DNA of 64,000 bases from RYN-230 sp963723595 (GCA_963723595.1 CAVRRQ010000014.1:310001-374000), one strand, 5' to 3'. Counted from the first letter of the stretch, positions 8,255 through 18,167 are shown. The notes: a model not told the origin generated them from the letters alone. Translations and numbers: made by a program.

Positions 8255-9493
8255 TCAGGAGGACAGTCCCTCGCCGGAGGCCGCGCCGCCCTCGCTGAGA
8301 AGTTCAGGCACCCCCGGCAGCACCGTCTGGAAGTAGGACCGGGCAGCGGCGGCGGTTCCCACGTCGAAGCCCGCTTCCTCGGACATGTACCAGCGGTGCT
8401 CGAGGATCTCGTGGAAGATCTCCGCGGGTGGCAGGCGGCCGCGCAAGCCCTCCGGGATCGCCGCGACCACCGGATCGTAGACGTCGTTGAGCCACTGGCT
8501 GGCCGCGACTATCTCGGGCACCGGGCGGCCCTGCTTCTGCTCCAGGTAGGCGCGGAAGCTGGCGACGTCGTTGAGCAGCCGGCGGGCCTGGTTCTCCTCG
8601 ACGACGAGCCCGGTGCGCAGGAACAGCTTGCGCGCGTGATGCCCGGACTCGGAGACCTTGGTCCGCAGCTTGAGCCGGTTCCCGTCCGGCGTGCTGATCA
8701 GCTCCACCTCGTCGGCGTCGAAGCCGAGCTCGTTGAGCCGGCGCAGCCGCTGCGCGATCCGGTAACGCTGGTCATCCGGGCGGAGCAGCTCTTCGCGGGT
8801 CAGCTCGTCCCACAGCCGCTCGTAGCGCCGGGGCAGCTCGGCGGCGATCTGCAGCGGATCCAGCTCCGGGCTGAGCAGCTCGCCGGCCTGGAGGTCGAGG
8901 AGCTCGCCGTAGATCCGCTCCTCGGCCAGGTCCACGTCGTAATGCCGCTGGCCGGGGGTCAGCGTGGGATGGCGCTCACTGGTCTCCGCGTTGACCAGGT
9001 ACGCCTCGAGGGTGCCCGCGTCGTAGCGGAACAGGGTGTTGGACAGCGAGCAGTCCCCCCAGAAGAAGCCGGACAGGTGCAGCCGCACCAGGAGCTCGAC
9101 CAGGGCGTCGAGCAGCCGGTCCGTCGGCTGGCCGCCCCGCGGGCTGGAGAAGACGGCCCGGTAGGTGGTCGAGTAGTCCAGGAACCGGGTAACCAGGATC
9201 GCGTCCAGATCCGGCCCGCGGTCCACCACGACGCCCACCACATGCACCGCGGGCACGTTGAGCTCGGCCAGCTCGCGCAGCAGCCGGTATTCACGCCGGG
9301 CCAGGTTCTCGTGGATCGCCTTGAGCGCGTACAGCTCACCGTCGTCGGCGACGAAGCGGACGATGTGCCGGGAGATGCCGCGCTGCCGGATCTCGACCAG
9401 CCGGGGATCCTGCCACTGTTCCAGGGGTTCGGTCCAGGGCAGGCTCAGCAGGCCGGCCGCCTCTTCCGTCGGCGGGCTGAAGACGAAGCGCAC
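8255..9493 (-). CDS. DUF4032 protein with kinase-like (Kdo/WaaP) N-terminal domain
   Basis: The start at GTG 9493 has AGGAGG 12 bp upstream; an upstream in-frame ATG at 9565 is less likely. The first ~200 residues resemble a lipopolysaccharide-kinase/protein-kinase-like fold: YALKAIHENLARREYRLLREL carries a Lys and Glu pair, and FFWGDCSLSNTLF resembles the catalytic HGDxxxxN loop with Gly-Asp-Cys. The second half is DUF4032 (ETSERHPTLTPGQRHYDVDLAEERIYGELLDLQAG). The substrate is unknown. It diverges from the polysaccharide locus, so a role in envelope biology is possible but unproven. Confidence 0.8.
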   Translation of the reverse strand: MRFVFSPPTEEAAGLLSLPWTEPLEQWQDPRLVEIRQRGISRHIVRFVADDGELYALKAIHENLARREYRLLRELAELNVPAVHVVGVVVDRGPDLDAILVTRFLDYSTTYRAVFSSPRGGQPTDRLLDALVELLVRLHLSGFFWGDCSLSNTLFRYDAGTLEAYLVNAETSERHPTLTPGQRHYDVDLAEERIYGELLDLQAGELLSPELDPLQIAAELPRRYERLWDELTREELLRPDDQRYRIAQRLRRLNELGFDADEVELISTPDGNRLKLRTKVSESGHHARKLFLRTGLVVEENQARRLLNDVASFRAYLEQKQGRPVPEIVAASQWLNDVYDPVVAAIPEGLRGRLPPAEIFHEILEHRWYMSEEAGFDVGTAAAARSYFQTVLPGVPELLSEGGAASGEGLSS

Positions 9494-9725
9494 GGCCTGG
9501 TTTCGCCTCCTAAGCCTCGTCTGACCTGGCACAATTACACCGCATAGCGGGGCTGATGTACCCATTGGGCATGGCTCGCCCAGATTAGCCTGTAAACCTC
9601 TTACTAACTTGATGCGTCTTTTGCATTGAACAACTTCACCACGTCAGTGGCGGAAGCGAACGTAGCGCCAGCGTCGGTGTCGCGTTCTCCACAGGATTTT
9701 GCCTGTCTGGAGGGGCACCCGGCTT

Positions 9726-12188
9726 ATGGCAGATGTCCGGCCCGGCGCGGCCCTGGCCCGTCCCGCGCGCTGGCCAGTCGAGCCAGGACAGGAGGACCAG
9801 GCTGTCGCCCTGGACAAGCTCATAGCCCTGGCCCAGGAGACGCCCGCCGGATCGCAGGCTCCGGCGGCTGGACCAGAGAGTCAGCCCGGGCCATCGGACA
9901 CCTGGCGGCCCCCGCCCCGTGCGGCTGAACGGCGGCGGGTGGGCGAAGAACGCCGCGCGGCTGAGGGCCGCCCGGTGCCAGCCCGGCCGGTCCCACCCCG
10001 GCCGGTCCCAGCCGAGCCAGCCCGGCCTGCTGCCTCCCCGCGGCCGGGGCCGGCCCAGTCCGCCCGGCCTGCCGCGCCGCTGCCGCGCCCCGCTCCCTCC
10101 GGGCTTGCCGCGCCCCCGCTGCCGCGGCGCGCTCCCTCCCGGCCCGCGGTGACGTCCGGCCGCCCGCGGCCGGCCCAGTCGTCTCGCCCCGCTGCCGCTG
10201 CCGCTGCCGCTGCCGCGCCCCAGCGCACCCGCCGCGGCGCCGCCTGGGCCCTCAACGACGTGGCCGCCGCCCGGACCGATGGGCCGGAAGCCTGGCTCGC
10301 CGGTCCCGGTGCCGCCGACCCGGCTGGGCAGCACCGCGAACTGGCCCGGGGCGGCCCGGTAGACACCGCGTTCGCCCGGGCGGTGGTGGACATCCGCCGC
10401 ATCTCAGGCGGGATGGTCGAGAAGGTCCTGCCGATCGGCCCGGTGATCGCGCCCGACCCGCAGCGCCGCAAGCTGCGCAAGAGCACGTTCGGCTATGTCC
10501 TCAGCCCGGCGACCAGGGTGCTCGTCGCCGTCCTGTCGCTCGGCTGGGCGGCCTGCATGGTCAGCTTCTGGCTCTGGTGGCTGCAGCCGTCGCACCGGAT
10601 CACCCTGATGGGCCAGCTGCTCAACAGCGTGCTGCTGGTCTACGTGCTGTGCTACCCGGTCTTCTTCATTATCGCGGCCAACCGGCTGAGGAACATCAGA
10701 CCCTCTGTCGCGGTCCCCCTGCTGCGGACCGCGTTCGTGGTGACCCGCGCTCCGTCGGAGCCGTGGGACGTGGCGTGCGCGACGCTGAGCGCGATGCTGG
10801 GCCAGGACTTCCCGCTGCCCTACGACGTCTGGCTGTGCGACGAACGGCCCACTGCGGAGATCGTCGAGTGGTGCAACGGGCACGGGGTCATGCTGGCCAG
10901 CCGCAACGGGGTGGAGCAGTACCACCGCGAGACCTGGCCGCGCCGGAGCAAGTGCAAGGAAGGCAACCTCGCCTACTTCTACGACTACTGGGGCTACCGC
11001 TACTACGACGTGGTCGCGCAGCTCGACTGTGATCACCGGCCGTCGCGCACGTACCTGGCCGAGATGGTCCGCCCGTTCTCGGATCCGGCGATCGGCTACG
11101 TGGCGGCACCCAGCGTGTGTGACGCGAACGCATCCGAATCGTGGTCGGCGCGCGGGCGGCTGTACCGCGAGGCGTCTTTCCACGGCGCATTCCAGCTGGG
11201 CCACAGTGACGGGTGGGGCCCGACCTGCATCGGCTCCCACTACGCGGTGCGGACCCGGGCCCTGCGGGACATCGGCGGCATCGGCCCGGAGCTGGCCGAG
11301 GACTTTTCCACCAGCTTCCTGCTCAACACCGCGGGCTGGCACGGCGCCTTCGCCATCGACGCCGAAGCCCACGGAGACGGCCCGAACACCTTCCCGGCCA
11401 TGCTCGTCCAGGAATTCCAGTGGTCCAGGAGCCTGACCGTCGTCCTGCTCGAGCTGGTGCCGCGGAACATCTCGCGGCTTTCCTGGGGGCTTCGTTTCCG
11501 GTTCTTCTACTCGCTGGTCTTCTATTTCCTCCTGGTGCTGAGCACCGCCGGGGGCCTGGTCCTCGCCCCGATAGCCGCCGCGACCGGGCGGCCCTGGATG
11601 AACGTCAACTATGCGGTGTTCCTGGCCCACTGGTGGTCGATCTCGATCTGGCTCATCCTGCTGACGCTCCTCCTCCGGCGGAAGGGCCTGCTCCGTCCCC
11701 GGAATGCGCCGATTCTCAGCTGGGAGAACTGGCTGTACACGCTGACCCGCTGGCCGTACATAGCGTGGGGCATCTGCGCGGCCTTCCTCCAGGTCATGCG
11801 GCCGCGGCCGGTCACGTTCAAGGTCACGCCGAAGGCGGCCGGCCGCCTGGAGCGGTTCCCGCTCCGGCTGATCGTGCCGTACCTGCTGCTCTGCGCGCTG
11901 TCATCCGCGGCCGCCGTGATCGGCGAGGCGACCAACAACGCCGCCGGTTACGTCTTCCTGTGCATCGCGGCGGCCACCACATACGCGGTGGTGTCGATCT
12001 TGGTCCCCCTGCTGCACGCGGCGGAGGCCGGCGCGAACGCGGGTGAGCAGTTCGGGTCCGCGCTGTGGAAGACCGCGCGCCTGCCGCTGTTCATGGCCTT
12101 GCTCGGCCTGCTCCCGGTGGTGCTGGCCGCCATGCGCTACCCCGTCTACCTCAATCACGTGTTCCCCGCGTGGTCGTTCTGGCTGTAG
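9726..12188 (+). CDS. Membrane GT2 polysaccharide synthase (cellulose-synthase-like)
   Basis: From ATG 9726 (RBS TGGAGGGGC) this encodes 820 residues. Residues 30-175 are a Pro/Ala/Arg-rich, probably disordered tail. Two membrane helices then precede a processive family-2 glycosyltransferase domain with Asp372 (LCDE), the QLDCD motif at 434-436, Glu525-Asp526 (LAEDFST) and a QxxRW-type box at 562-566 that reads QEFQW. At least five further membrane helices follow (for example FFYSLVFYFLLVLSTAGGLV). Such enzymes polymerise a sugar nucleotide and extrude the chain. It heads an operon with galE and ugd, which would supply UDP-sugars. The Arg-to-Gln change in the QxxRW box is worth noting. Confidence 0.9.
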   Translation: MADVRPGAALARPARWPVEPGQEDQAVALDKLIALAQETPAGSQAPAAGPESQPGPSDTWRPPPRAAERRRVGEERRAAEGRPVPARPVPPRPVPAEPARPAASPRPGPAQSARPAAPLPRPAPSGLAAPPLPRRAPSRPAVTSGRPRPAQSSRPAAAAAAAAAPQRTRRGAAWALNDVAAARTDGPEAWLAGPGAADPAGQHRELARGGPVDTAFARAVVDIRRISGGMVEKVLPIGPVIAPDPQRRKLRKSTFGYVLSPATRVLVAVLSLGWAACMVSFWLWWLQPSHRITLMGQLLNSVLLVYVLCYPVFFIIAANRLRNIRPSVAVPLLRTAFVVTRAPSEPWDVACATLSAMLGQDFPLPYDVWLCDERPTAEIVEWCNGHGVMLASRNGVEQYHRETWPRRSKCKEGNLAYFYDYWGYRYYDVVAQLDCDHRPSRTYLAEMVRPFSDPAIGYVAAPSVCDANASESWSARGRLYREASFHGAFQLGHSDGWGPTCIGSHYAVRTRALRDIGGIGPELAEDFSTSFLLNTAGWHGAFAIDAEAHGDGPNTFPAMLVQEFQWSRSLTVVLLELVPRNISRLSWGLRFRFFYSLVFYFLLVLSTAGGLVLAPIAAATGRPWMNVNYAVFLAHWWSISIWLILLTLLLRRKGLLRPRNAPILSWENWLYTLTRWPYIAWGICAAFLQVMRPRPVTFKVTPKAAGRLERFPLRLIVPYLLLCALSSAAAVIGEATNNAAGYVFLCIAAATTYAVVSILVPLLHAAEAGANAGEQFGSALWKTARLPLFMALLGLLPVVLAAMRYPVYLNHVFPAWSFWL

Positions 12189-12238
12189 CTCCGTCTGCCC
12201 GCCGTGAACTCGATTGATACCGCGAAAGGTTTTTTCCT

Positions 12239-13255
12239 ATGGCCGTCGTACTCGTCACCGGTGGGGCGGGCTTCATCGGCAGCCACACCTGTGCCGAGTT
12301 GCTGTCACGGGGCCATGACGTGGTGGTCATCGACAATTACTCGAATAGCTCCCCCGCCGCGCTGGACTCGGTGCGAGCCCTGGCGGGGCGGCCGGTCACG
12401 GCGTACGAACTGGATCTCCGCGATCATCAGGCGCTGGGCCGGGTGTTCGCCAGCCACCCGATCGAGGCGGTGATCCATTTCGCGGCCAAGAAGGCCGTCG
12501 GCGAGTCCATGCGGATCCCCCTGGAGTACTTCGACATCAACCTGGCCGGGACCACGAACCTGCTCCGCACGATGCACGCCCACGACGTGCATAAGCTGGT
12601 GTTCTCCTCTTCCTGCTCCATCTACGGCGACCAGTACGCGGAGCCGATCACCGAGGCGGACCAGCCGTTCCCGACCAATCCGTACGCGCGCTCGAAGCTG
12701 ATCTGCGAGCAGATCCTCGCCGACGCCTGCGCTCGCTACGCCGAGCTCTCGATGGTCGCGCTCAGGTACTTCAACCCGGCGGGCGGCCATCCCAGCGGGA
12801 TGCTCGGCGAGGATCCGCGCGGCGTGCCCAACAACGTGATGCCGTACATGATGCAGGTCGCGGTCGGGCGGCTGGAGAAGCTCACCGTGTTCGGCACGGA
12901 CTACGACACCCCGGACGGCAGCGGGGTCCGTGACTACCTCCACGTCATGGACGTGGCCGAGGCGCACTGCGTGGCCCTGGACCACCTGGACGACGAGAAC
13001 GGACTGCGCACGCTGAACATCGGCACCGGGACCGGGGTGTCCGTGCTGCAATTGCTCGCGACGTTCCAGGAGGCCTGCGGCGTCACCGTGCCGTACGAGA
13101 TCGCCGGGCGCCGGGCGGGGGACGCGGCCAGCGCCATCGCCGACCCCAGCCGGGTGGACAAGGAATGGGGCTGGCGGACCAGGCGTGACCTGCGGGCCAT
13201 GTGCGCGGACGCCTGGCGTTTCCAGAGCCTTCACCCGCAGGGGTACAACGCATAG
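12239..13255 (+). CDS. galE: UDP-glucose 4-epimerase
   Basis: A short-chain dehydrogenase-fold epimerase of 338 residues interconverting UDP-glucose and UDP-galactose with bound NAD. It has the nucleotide-binding GGAGFIGSHT at the N-terminus, SSSCSIYGD, and the catalytic YxxxK as Tyr149-ARS-Lys153. GVRDYLHVMD and the C-terminal NIGTGTGVSVLQL are typical of GalE. It lies 50 bp after the synthase gene and 43 bp before ugd, in the same direction, indicating one transcription unit for precursor supply. Confidence 0.95.
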   Translation: MAVVLVTGGAGFIGSHTCAELLSRGHDVVVIDNYSNSSPAALDSVRALAGRPVTAYELDLRDHQALGRVFASHPIEAVIHFAAKKAVGESMRIPLEYFDINLAGTTNLLRTMHAHDVHKLVFSSSCSIYGDQYAEPITEADQPFPTNPYARSKLICEQILADACARYAELSMVALRYFNPAGGHPSGMLGEDPRGVPNNVMPYMMQVAVGRLEKLTVFGTDYDTPDGSGVRDYLHVMDVAEAHCVALDHLDDENGLRTLNIGTGTGVSVLQLLATFQEACGVTVPYEIAGRRAGDAASAIADPSRVDKEWGWRTRRDLRAMCADAWRFQSLHPQGYNA

Positions 13256-13298
13256 CTATTTTCAGTTTTGAATACTGCATGGTTAAGGAGTGACCCGT

Positions 13299-14648
13299 AT
13301 GCGCATGACCGTCATTGGGACCGGCTACCTGGGTGCCGTGCACGCCGCCTGCATGGCGGATCTCGGCCACGAGGTCCTCGGCGTGGACACCGATACCCAG
13401 AAGATCGCCGCGCTCCAGGAAGGCCGCGCGCCCTTCTTCGAGCCGGGGCTCGAGGAGATCCTGGTCCGGGTGGTGGCCTCCGGCAAGCTCCGCTTCAGCA
13501 CCTCCCTGCAGGAGGCCGCCGAGTTCGGGGACGCCCACTTCATCTGCGTCGGGACCCCGCAGCTGCCCGGCGGGACCGGAGCCGACCTGAGCCACATCGA
13601 GGCCGTGGTGGACGGGCTGGCCCCGTACCTGACGCGGGACTGCCTGGTGATCGGCAAGTCCACGGTGCCGGTCGGCACCGCGGCCCGGCTGGCGGAGCGG
13701 ATCGCCCGGCTGGCCCCGGCGGGTGCCGCCGCGGGACTGGCCTGGAACCCGGAGTTCCTCCGCGAGGGCTTCGCGGTCCAGGACACGCTGCGCCCGGACC
13801 GGATCGTGGTCGGCGTGACGTCAGACGCCGCCGCAGCGACACTGCGCCAGATCTACGCCAGCATCCTCGAGCTGGGCACCCCCTACATCACCACGGACCT
13901 GGCCACGGCGGAGCTGGTGAAGGTCGCGGCGAACGCCTTCCTGGCCACCAAGATTTCCTTCATCAACGCGGTCGCGAACGTCTGCGACGCCGCGGGCGCG
14001 GACGTGATGACGCTCGCGGACGCGCTCGGCCACGACACCCGCATCGGGCGCCGCTTCCTGTCCGCCGGGCTCGGCTTCGGCGGGGGCTGCCTGTCCAAGG
14101 ACATCCGGGCATTCATGGCCCGCGCCGACGAGCTGGGCGTGGGTGACTCGCTCCAGTTCCTGCGCGAGGTGGACCAGATCAATACGGGCCGGCGCGCCCT
14201 GGCCATCGAGGTGGCCCGCGAGCTCGCCGGCGGGTCCTTTGCCGGGCGGAACGTGGCCGTGCTGGGAGCCGCCTTCAAGCCCGACACCGACGACGTGCGG
14301 GACTCACCCGCCCTGGAGGTGGCCCGGGCCATCCACTCCGAGGGCGCGGTGGTGCGGGTGCACGACCCCCGGGCCACTTACAACGCACGCCGCGCCTGGC
14401 CGGCCCTGGACTACGTCGAGGAAGCGGTCAAGGCCTGCGAGGCGGCGGACGTGGTGCTGCACCTCACCGAATGGCGCGAGTACCGCGAGATCGACCCGGC
14501 CGAGCTGGCGTCGGTGGTCCGGACCCCGTGCCTGCTCGACGGGCGCAACGTGCTCCCCCTGGGCGAGTGGCAGTCGGCCGGGTGGACCGTGCGGTCGCTG
14601 GGTGGCGCAATCCGGTTAGCCGGGGTGCTTGATGTGGCCCGTGCCTGA
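13299..14648 (+). CDS. ugd: UDP-glucose 6-dehydrogenase
   Basis: The ATG at 13299 follows an AAGGAG site. The 449-residue protein oxidises UDP-glucose to UDP-glucuronate using two NAD+. Visible motifs are VIGTGYLGAVHAACMADLGH (NAD-binding), ICVGTPQ, GKSTVPVGT, NPEFLREG, and GFGGGCLSKD with the catalytic cysteine at residue 264. The C-terminal substrate-binding part has LGAAFKPDTDDVRDSPAL. It feeds the synthase upstream and the UDP-xylose-synthase-like enzyme nearby. Confidence 0.95.
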   Translation: MRMTVIGTGYLGAVHAACMADLGHEVLGVDTDTQKIAALQEGRAPFFEPGLEEILVRVVASGKLRFSTSLQEAAEFGDAHFICVGTPQLPGGTGADLSHIEAVVDGLAPYLTRDCLVIGKSTVPVGTAARLAERIARLAPAGAAAGLAWNPEFLREGFAVQDTLRPDRIVVGVTSDAAAATLRQIYASILELGTPYITTDLATAELVKVAANAFLATKISFINAVANVCDAAGADVMTLADALGHDTRIGRRFLSAGLGFGGGCLSKDIRAFMARADELGVGDSLQFLREVDQINTGRRALAIEVARELAGGSFAGRNVAVLGAAFKPDTDDVRDSPALEVARAIHSEGAVVRVHDPRATYNARRAWPALDYVEEAVKACEAADVVLHLTEWREYREIDPAELASVVRTPCLLDGRNVLPLGEWQSAGWTVRSLGGAIRLAGVLDVARA

Positions 14649-14656
14649 GGTGGCCC

Positions 14657-16344
14657 ATGCTTAGGAAGTCGCGGCGCCCCCTGGCCGGGATGCCCCTGAT
14701 CCTGCTGCTGACGGTGGCCCTGACTTCCTGCGCGCAGATCATGCGGGACGACTCTGGTGGCCAGCCGGCCGTTCCCGCTCCCAGCGCGCCCGGGTCGTCG
14801 CCGCCGCCGGTGTACTACTACACCTATTACGTCAGCCCGTCCGGGAGCAACTCCGCGGCCGGCACCTCGCCGTCACGCGCGTGGCGGACGCTCAGCAAGG
14901 CCAGCTCGGTGATCCTGCGCCCCGGCACCAGGGTGCTGCTCCAGGGCGGCCAGAAGTTCACCGGGGAACTGCAGCTCAGCCGGCACGACGCAGGCAGTGC
15001 TTCGCACCCGGTCCTGATCGGGTCCTACGGCCGGGGCCGCGCCACGATCGTCGAGCGGAAGTCCAACGCCATCAGCATCAACAACACCGCGGGCGTGGTC
15101 ATCCAGGACCTGTCCATCGTGGGCCGGGGCCAGGCCTTCACCTACGGCCTCGGCATCGGCGCCTACAGCTCCATGACCGGGACCAGCAGGCTGGACGGCC
15201 TGGTGATCCAGGACGTCAGCATCAGCGGGTTCGTGGATGGCATCTCCATCGGCGGGACCGGCCCGGCCGGCTTCGCCAATGTCCTGGTCAGTGACTCGAG
15301 GCTGTCCGGCAACCTGGACAACGGCCTGATGACCTGGGGTCCCACGTTCGATCCGGCGAAGCAGAACTACGCCAACGAGAACGTCCGCGTGCAACACGTC
15401 ACGGCGACCGGCAACCGGGGCGACCCCCACCTCCTCGCGCACAACACCGGCAGCGGCATCGTGCTGGGCAGCGTCCGGGACGGCGACATCACCTGGTCCA
15501 CCGCGTACGCCAACGGCGGCCATGAGGGCTCACACCAGGGTCCCGACGGGATCTGGGCCTACGACTCGGCCCACATCGCCATCGAGCACAACGTGTCCTA
15601 CCAGAACCACACCAACGACGCGACCGACGGGGACGGCTTCGGCCTGGACCAGAACACGTCCGATTCCGTCATGCAGTACAACCTGTCCTACCGCAACGAC
15701 GGCGCCGGCTACCTGCTCTACACGAGCCTGGACAACGGGGGGCAAATTCACAACGTGGTGCGCTTCAACATCAGCAGCGCCGACGTGCACGACGGGAACG
15801 GATACTACGGCGGTATCTCGGTCCTCGGCTTCGTCCAGAACTCCGCGGTTTACCAGAACACGGTCATAATGGCGCCCCAGGCGGCCATGGCCCCGGCCCT
15901 CCAGCTGAGCAAGTACGTCAAGGGCGACACCGTGCACAACAACGTGTTCGCGGTGCACAGCGGGGCGGTTGTCGCGGCGAAGGCCTACCTCCGGCCCGGC
16001 CAGGCGGAATTGCAGGGCAACGACTACTACTCGGCCTATCCGCTGAGCATCAACTGGGATGGTTCGCTGTACTCGTCGCTGGGCACCTGGCGGTCAGCCA
16101 GCGGCCAGGAAATGCTGAAGGGCCGCCCGGTCGGCCTGGACGCGAACCCCGACCTGGCCGGCCCGTACCTCGGGCTGCGGGTCAAGGCGCCCGGCGGGAC
16201 GGGGCCGGCTTCGCCCCGCGTCCCCGCTCACCGGTCGTGCGGGCCGGGATGAACCTGCCGCGCCTGTTCGGGCTGGATCCGGGGCCGGGCAACTACGCGG
16301 GCACCCCGATATCGCCGCAGCACCTGAACATAGGCGCCCTCTAA
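14657..16344 (+). CDS. Beta-helix (pectate-lyase-like) lipoprotein, frameshifted near its end
   Basis: The gene begins 9 bp after ugd. A lipoprotein signal (LLLTVALTSC) puts the protein on the outer face of the membrane. After a Pro-rich spacer comes YYVSPSGSNSAAGTSPSRAW, the opening motif of right-handed beta-helix proteins. About ten beta-helix turns follow, rich in N and G (ISINNTAGVVIQDLSIVG, IAIEHNVSYQN). As read the frame stops at 16252. A one-base loss near 16200-16215 would restore LFGLDPGPGNYAGTPISP...NIGAL, ending at 16344, which is the usual end of this family. Members act as lyases or epimerases on uronate polymers. Substrate is inferred from the ugd context. Confidence 0.8.
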
Positions 16345-16371
16345 CGGTCTTATCGTGGCGGTGCTGTCCGG

Positions 16372-16398
16372 GGGGGCGACCCTCGGGACCCCGCCCCC
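16372..16398. terminator. Possible bidirectional terminator between convergent genes
   Basis: GGGGGCG at 16372-16378 pairs with CGCCCCC at 16392-16398 around a 13-nt loop. It lies between the convergent beta-helix and epimerase genes. There is no T-run. Confidence 0.45.
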
Positions 16399-16406
16399 GC
16401 CGGCGA

Positions 16407-17372
16407 TTACCGGGAACCGGCCGTCGAGGCCAGCTTTACCTCCTCGGGGCGCGAGCGGAACCACTCGACCGTGCGGCGGACGCCGTCCTCCACGCGGATC
16501 TGCGGCTGCCAGCCCAGCACCTGGCTGGCCCGGGTGATGACGGGGCAGCGGCGGGTCGGGTCGTCCACCGGCAGCGGCAGGTGCTCCACCGGCGAGTCAG
16601 AGCCGGTCAGCCGGAGCACCAGCTGCGCGAAGTCGGCCACGGTGAACTCTTCCGGGTTCCCGAGGTTCACCGGGCCGTTCTCCGCCGAGTCGATCATCCC
16701 CACGATGCCGCGGATCAGGTCGTCGACGTAGCAGAAGCTGCGGGTCTGGCTGCCGTCGCCGTAAATAGTCAGCGGGTCGCCGTTCAGGGCCTGGGTGATG
16801 AAGTTCGTCACAATGCGGCCGTCCCGCGCGCTCATCCGGGGACCGTACGTATTGAAGATGCGGATTATGCCGGCATTGACGCTGTGCGTGTCGCGGTAGG
16901 CACGGGTCAGGGCCTCTGCGAACCTCTTGGCCTCGTCATAAACGCTTCGCGGCCCGACCGGGTTGACGTTCCCCCAGTATTCCTCGGATTGCGGGTGCAC
17001 GGCCGGGTCGCCATAGACCTCACTGGTGGAGGCGAGCACGAAACGCGCGCCGTGCTGGTGGGCCAGCCGGAGCGCGTTCTCGGTCCCGCGGCTGCCGACG
17101 GCCAGGGTCTCGAGGGGCAGCCGCAGGTACTCCGGCGGGGAAGCGGGGCTGGCCAGATGCGCGACGGCATCGACCGGGCCGGGCACGTCGAGCGCCGTAC
17201 TGACGTCGGCCTCCACGAACGTGAACCCGGGGGTGTCCATCAGGTGGGCGACGTTATCCGGACGCCCGGTGGCCAGGTTGTCAACGCATACGGCGCTGTC
17301 ACCCCGGGCAATTATCGCGTCACACAGATGGGATCCGAGGAAACCGGCGCCACCTGTCACCACGACTCGCAT
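16407..17372 (-). CDS. UDP-glucuronate decarboxylase-like NAD-dependent epimerase
   Basis: A 321-residue extended short-chain dehydrogenase. VVVTGGAGFLGSHLCD binds NAD, ASTSEVYGDPAVHPQ and YWGNVNPVGPRSVYDEAKR contain the catalytic Ser/Tyr/Lys set, and RIFNTYGPRM follows. The EYWGNVNP-GPRS-YDE-KR signature is typical of UDP-xylose synthases, which convert UDP-glucuronate, the product of the neighbouring ugd, to UDP-xylose. It faces the synthase operon convergently. Membership in UXS rather than a related dTDP-sugar dehydratase is likely but not certain. Confidence 0.85.
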   Translation of the reverse strand: MRVVVTGGAGFLGSHLCDAIIARGDSAVCVDNLATGRPDNVAHLMDTPGFTFVEADVSTALDVPGPVDAVAHLASPASPPEYLRLPLETLAVGSRGTENALRLAHQHGARFVLASTSEVYGDPAVHPQSEEYWGNVNPVGPRSVYDEAKRFAEALTRAYRDTHSVNAGIIRIFNTYGPRMSARDGRIVTNFITQALNGDPLTIYGDGSQTRSFCYVDDLIRGIVGMIDSAENGPVNLGNPEEFTVADFAQLVLRLTGSDSPVEHLPLPVDDPTRRCPVITRASQVLGWQPQIRVEDGVRRTVEWFRSRPEEVKLASTAGSR

Positions 17373-17594
17373 TACTTTCTCCTATCGAGGATATTGGCCG
17401 GGGCACAGCCCATCATCGCGGCCGCGCGGGATCACGCGGCAGCAATCTGCGCCGGAGTAATCCGCCGGTAAATCGACGCCGGCAAGGCCCGCGCTAATGA
17501 TGCTCAGAATGTACCAGCGCCCGGCCGCGCCTGGGCCGCTTCGGACCCTGATGCCCGTCTTGACCAGGGATTGAGAGGCCCGGCCGGGGGCCCT

Positions 17595-18167
17595 TCACTC
17601 CGGGGCGGGCGGCACCACGACGATCATGGTCAGGGAGACCGGCGCGCTGCCGTCGTTGCGGTACGCGTGCGGGACGCCGCCCGGGAACCGGACTGACTGC
17701 CCGGCGGTCACCTGGTACTGCTCGCCGGCCACGGTCAGCGTGAGCGTGCCCTCCTCCACCCAGGCCAGCTCCCGGGTGGCGGGCGTGTGCGCGTCGCCGC
17801 CGAAACCCTCACCCGGCTGGAGTGTCCAGCGCCACAGCTCCGCCGCCCAGGGCGGCTCGGTGGCGGCGATGATGGTGCCCGTTCCCCCGGCGCGGCCCCG
17901 CCAGAGCACGCGCGCCTCGTCCGGCCCGCTGATCCGCACGGCGGACGCGCCGGTGACCTCCACCAGGCGGGTCATCGGCACGCCGAACGCGTCGCCGACC
18001 CGGGCCAGGGTGCCCAGGTTCGGGTTGCCCCGCCCCTGCTCCAGGGAGACCAGGACCCCCTTGCTCACCCCGGACCGCGCGGCCAGCTGGTCCAGTGACC
18101 AGCCCCGCTCGGCCCGCAGCGCTTGCACGGTCCGGCCCAGTGCGGCCGGGATGTCGGCAGCAGCCAT
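17595..18167 (-). CDS. XRE-family regulator with C-terminal cupin domain
   Basis: A 190-residue repressor-type protein. Residues 8-65 form a helix-turn-helix (ALRAERGWSLDQLAARSGVS, KGVLVSLEQGRGNPNL). Residues 105-185 form a cupin sensor (ELAWVEEGTLTLTVAGEQY, SVRFPGGVPHAYRNDG). It diverges from a DMT-family transporter across a 100-bp gap holding a 40-bp dyad symmetry, so it probably controls both genes in response to a small ligand. The ligand is not known. Confidence 0.88.
   Translation of the reverse strand: MAAADIPAALGRTVQALRAERGWSLDQLAARSGVSKGVLVSLEQGRGNPNLGTLARVGDAFGVPMTRLVEVTGASAVRISGPDEARVLWRGRAGGTGTIIAATEPPWAAELWRWTLQPGEGFGGDAHTPATRELAWVEEGTLTLTVAGEQYQVTAGQSVRFPGGVPHAYRNDGSAPVSLTMIVVVPPAPE

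Noticed and set aside
10404..11630. Long minus-strand frame opposite the GT2 synthase
   Set aside because: His/Arg/Asp-rich translation without motifs, typical antisense shadow of GC-rich coding DNA; the synthase motifs are on the plus strand.
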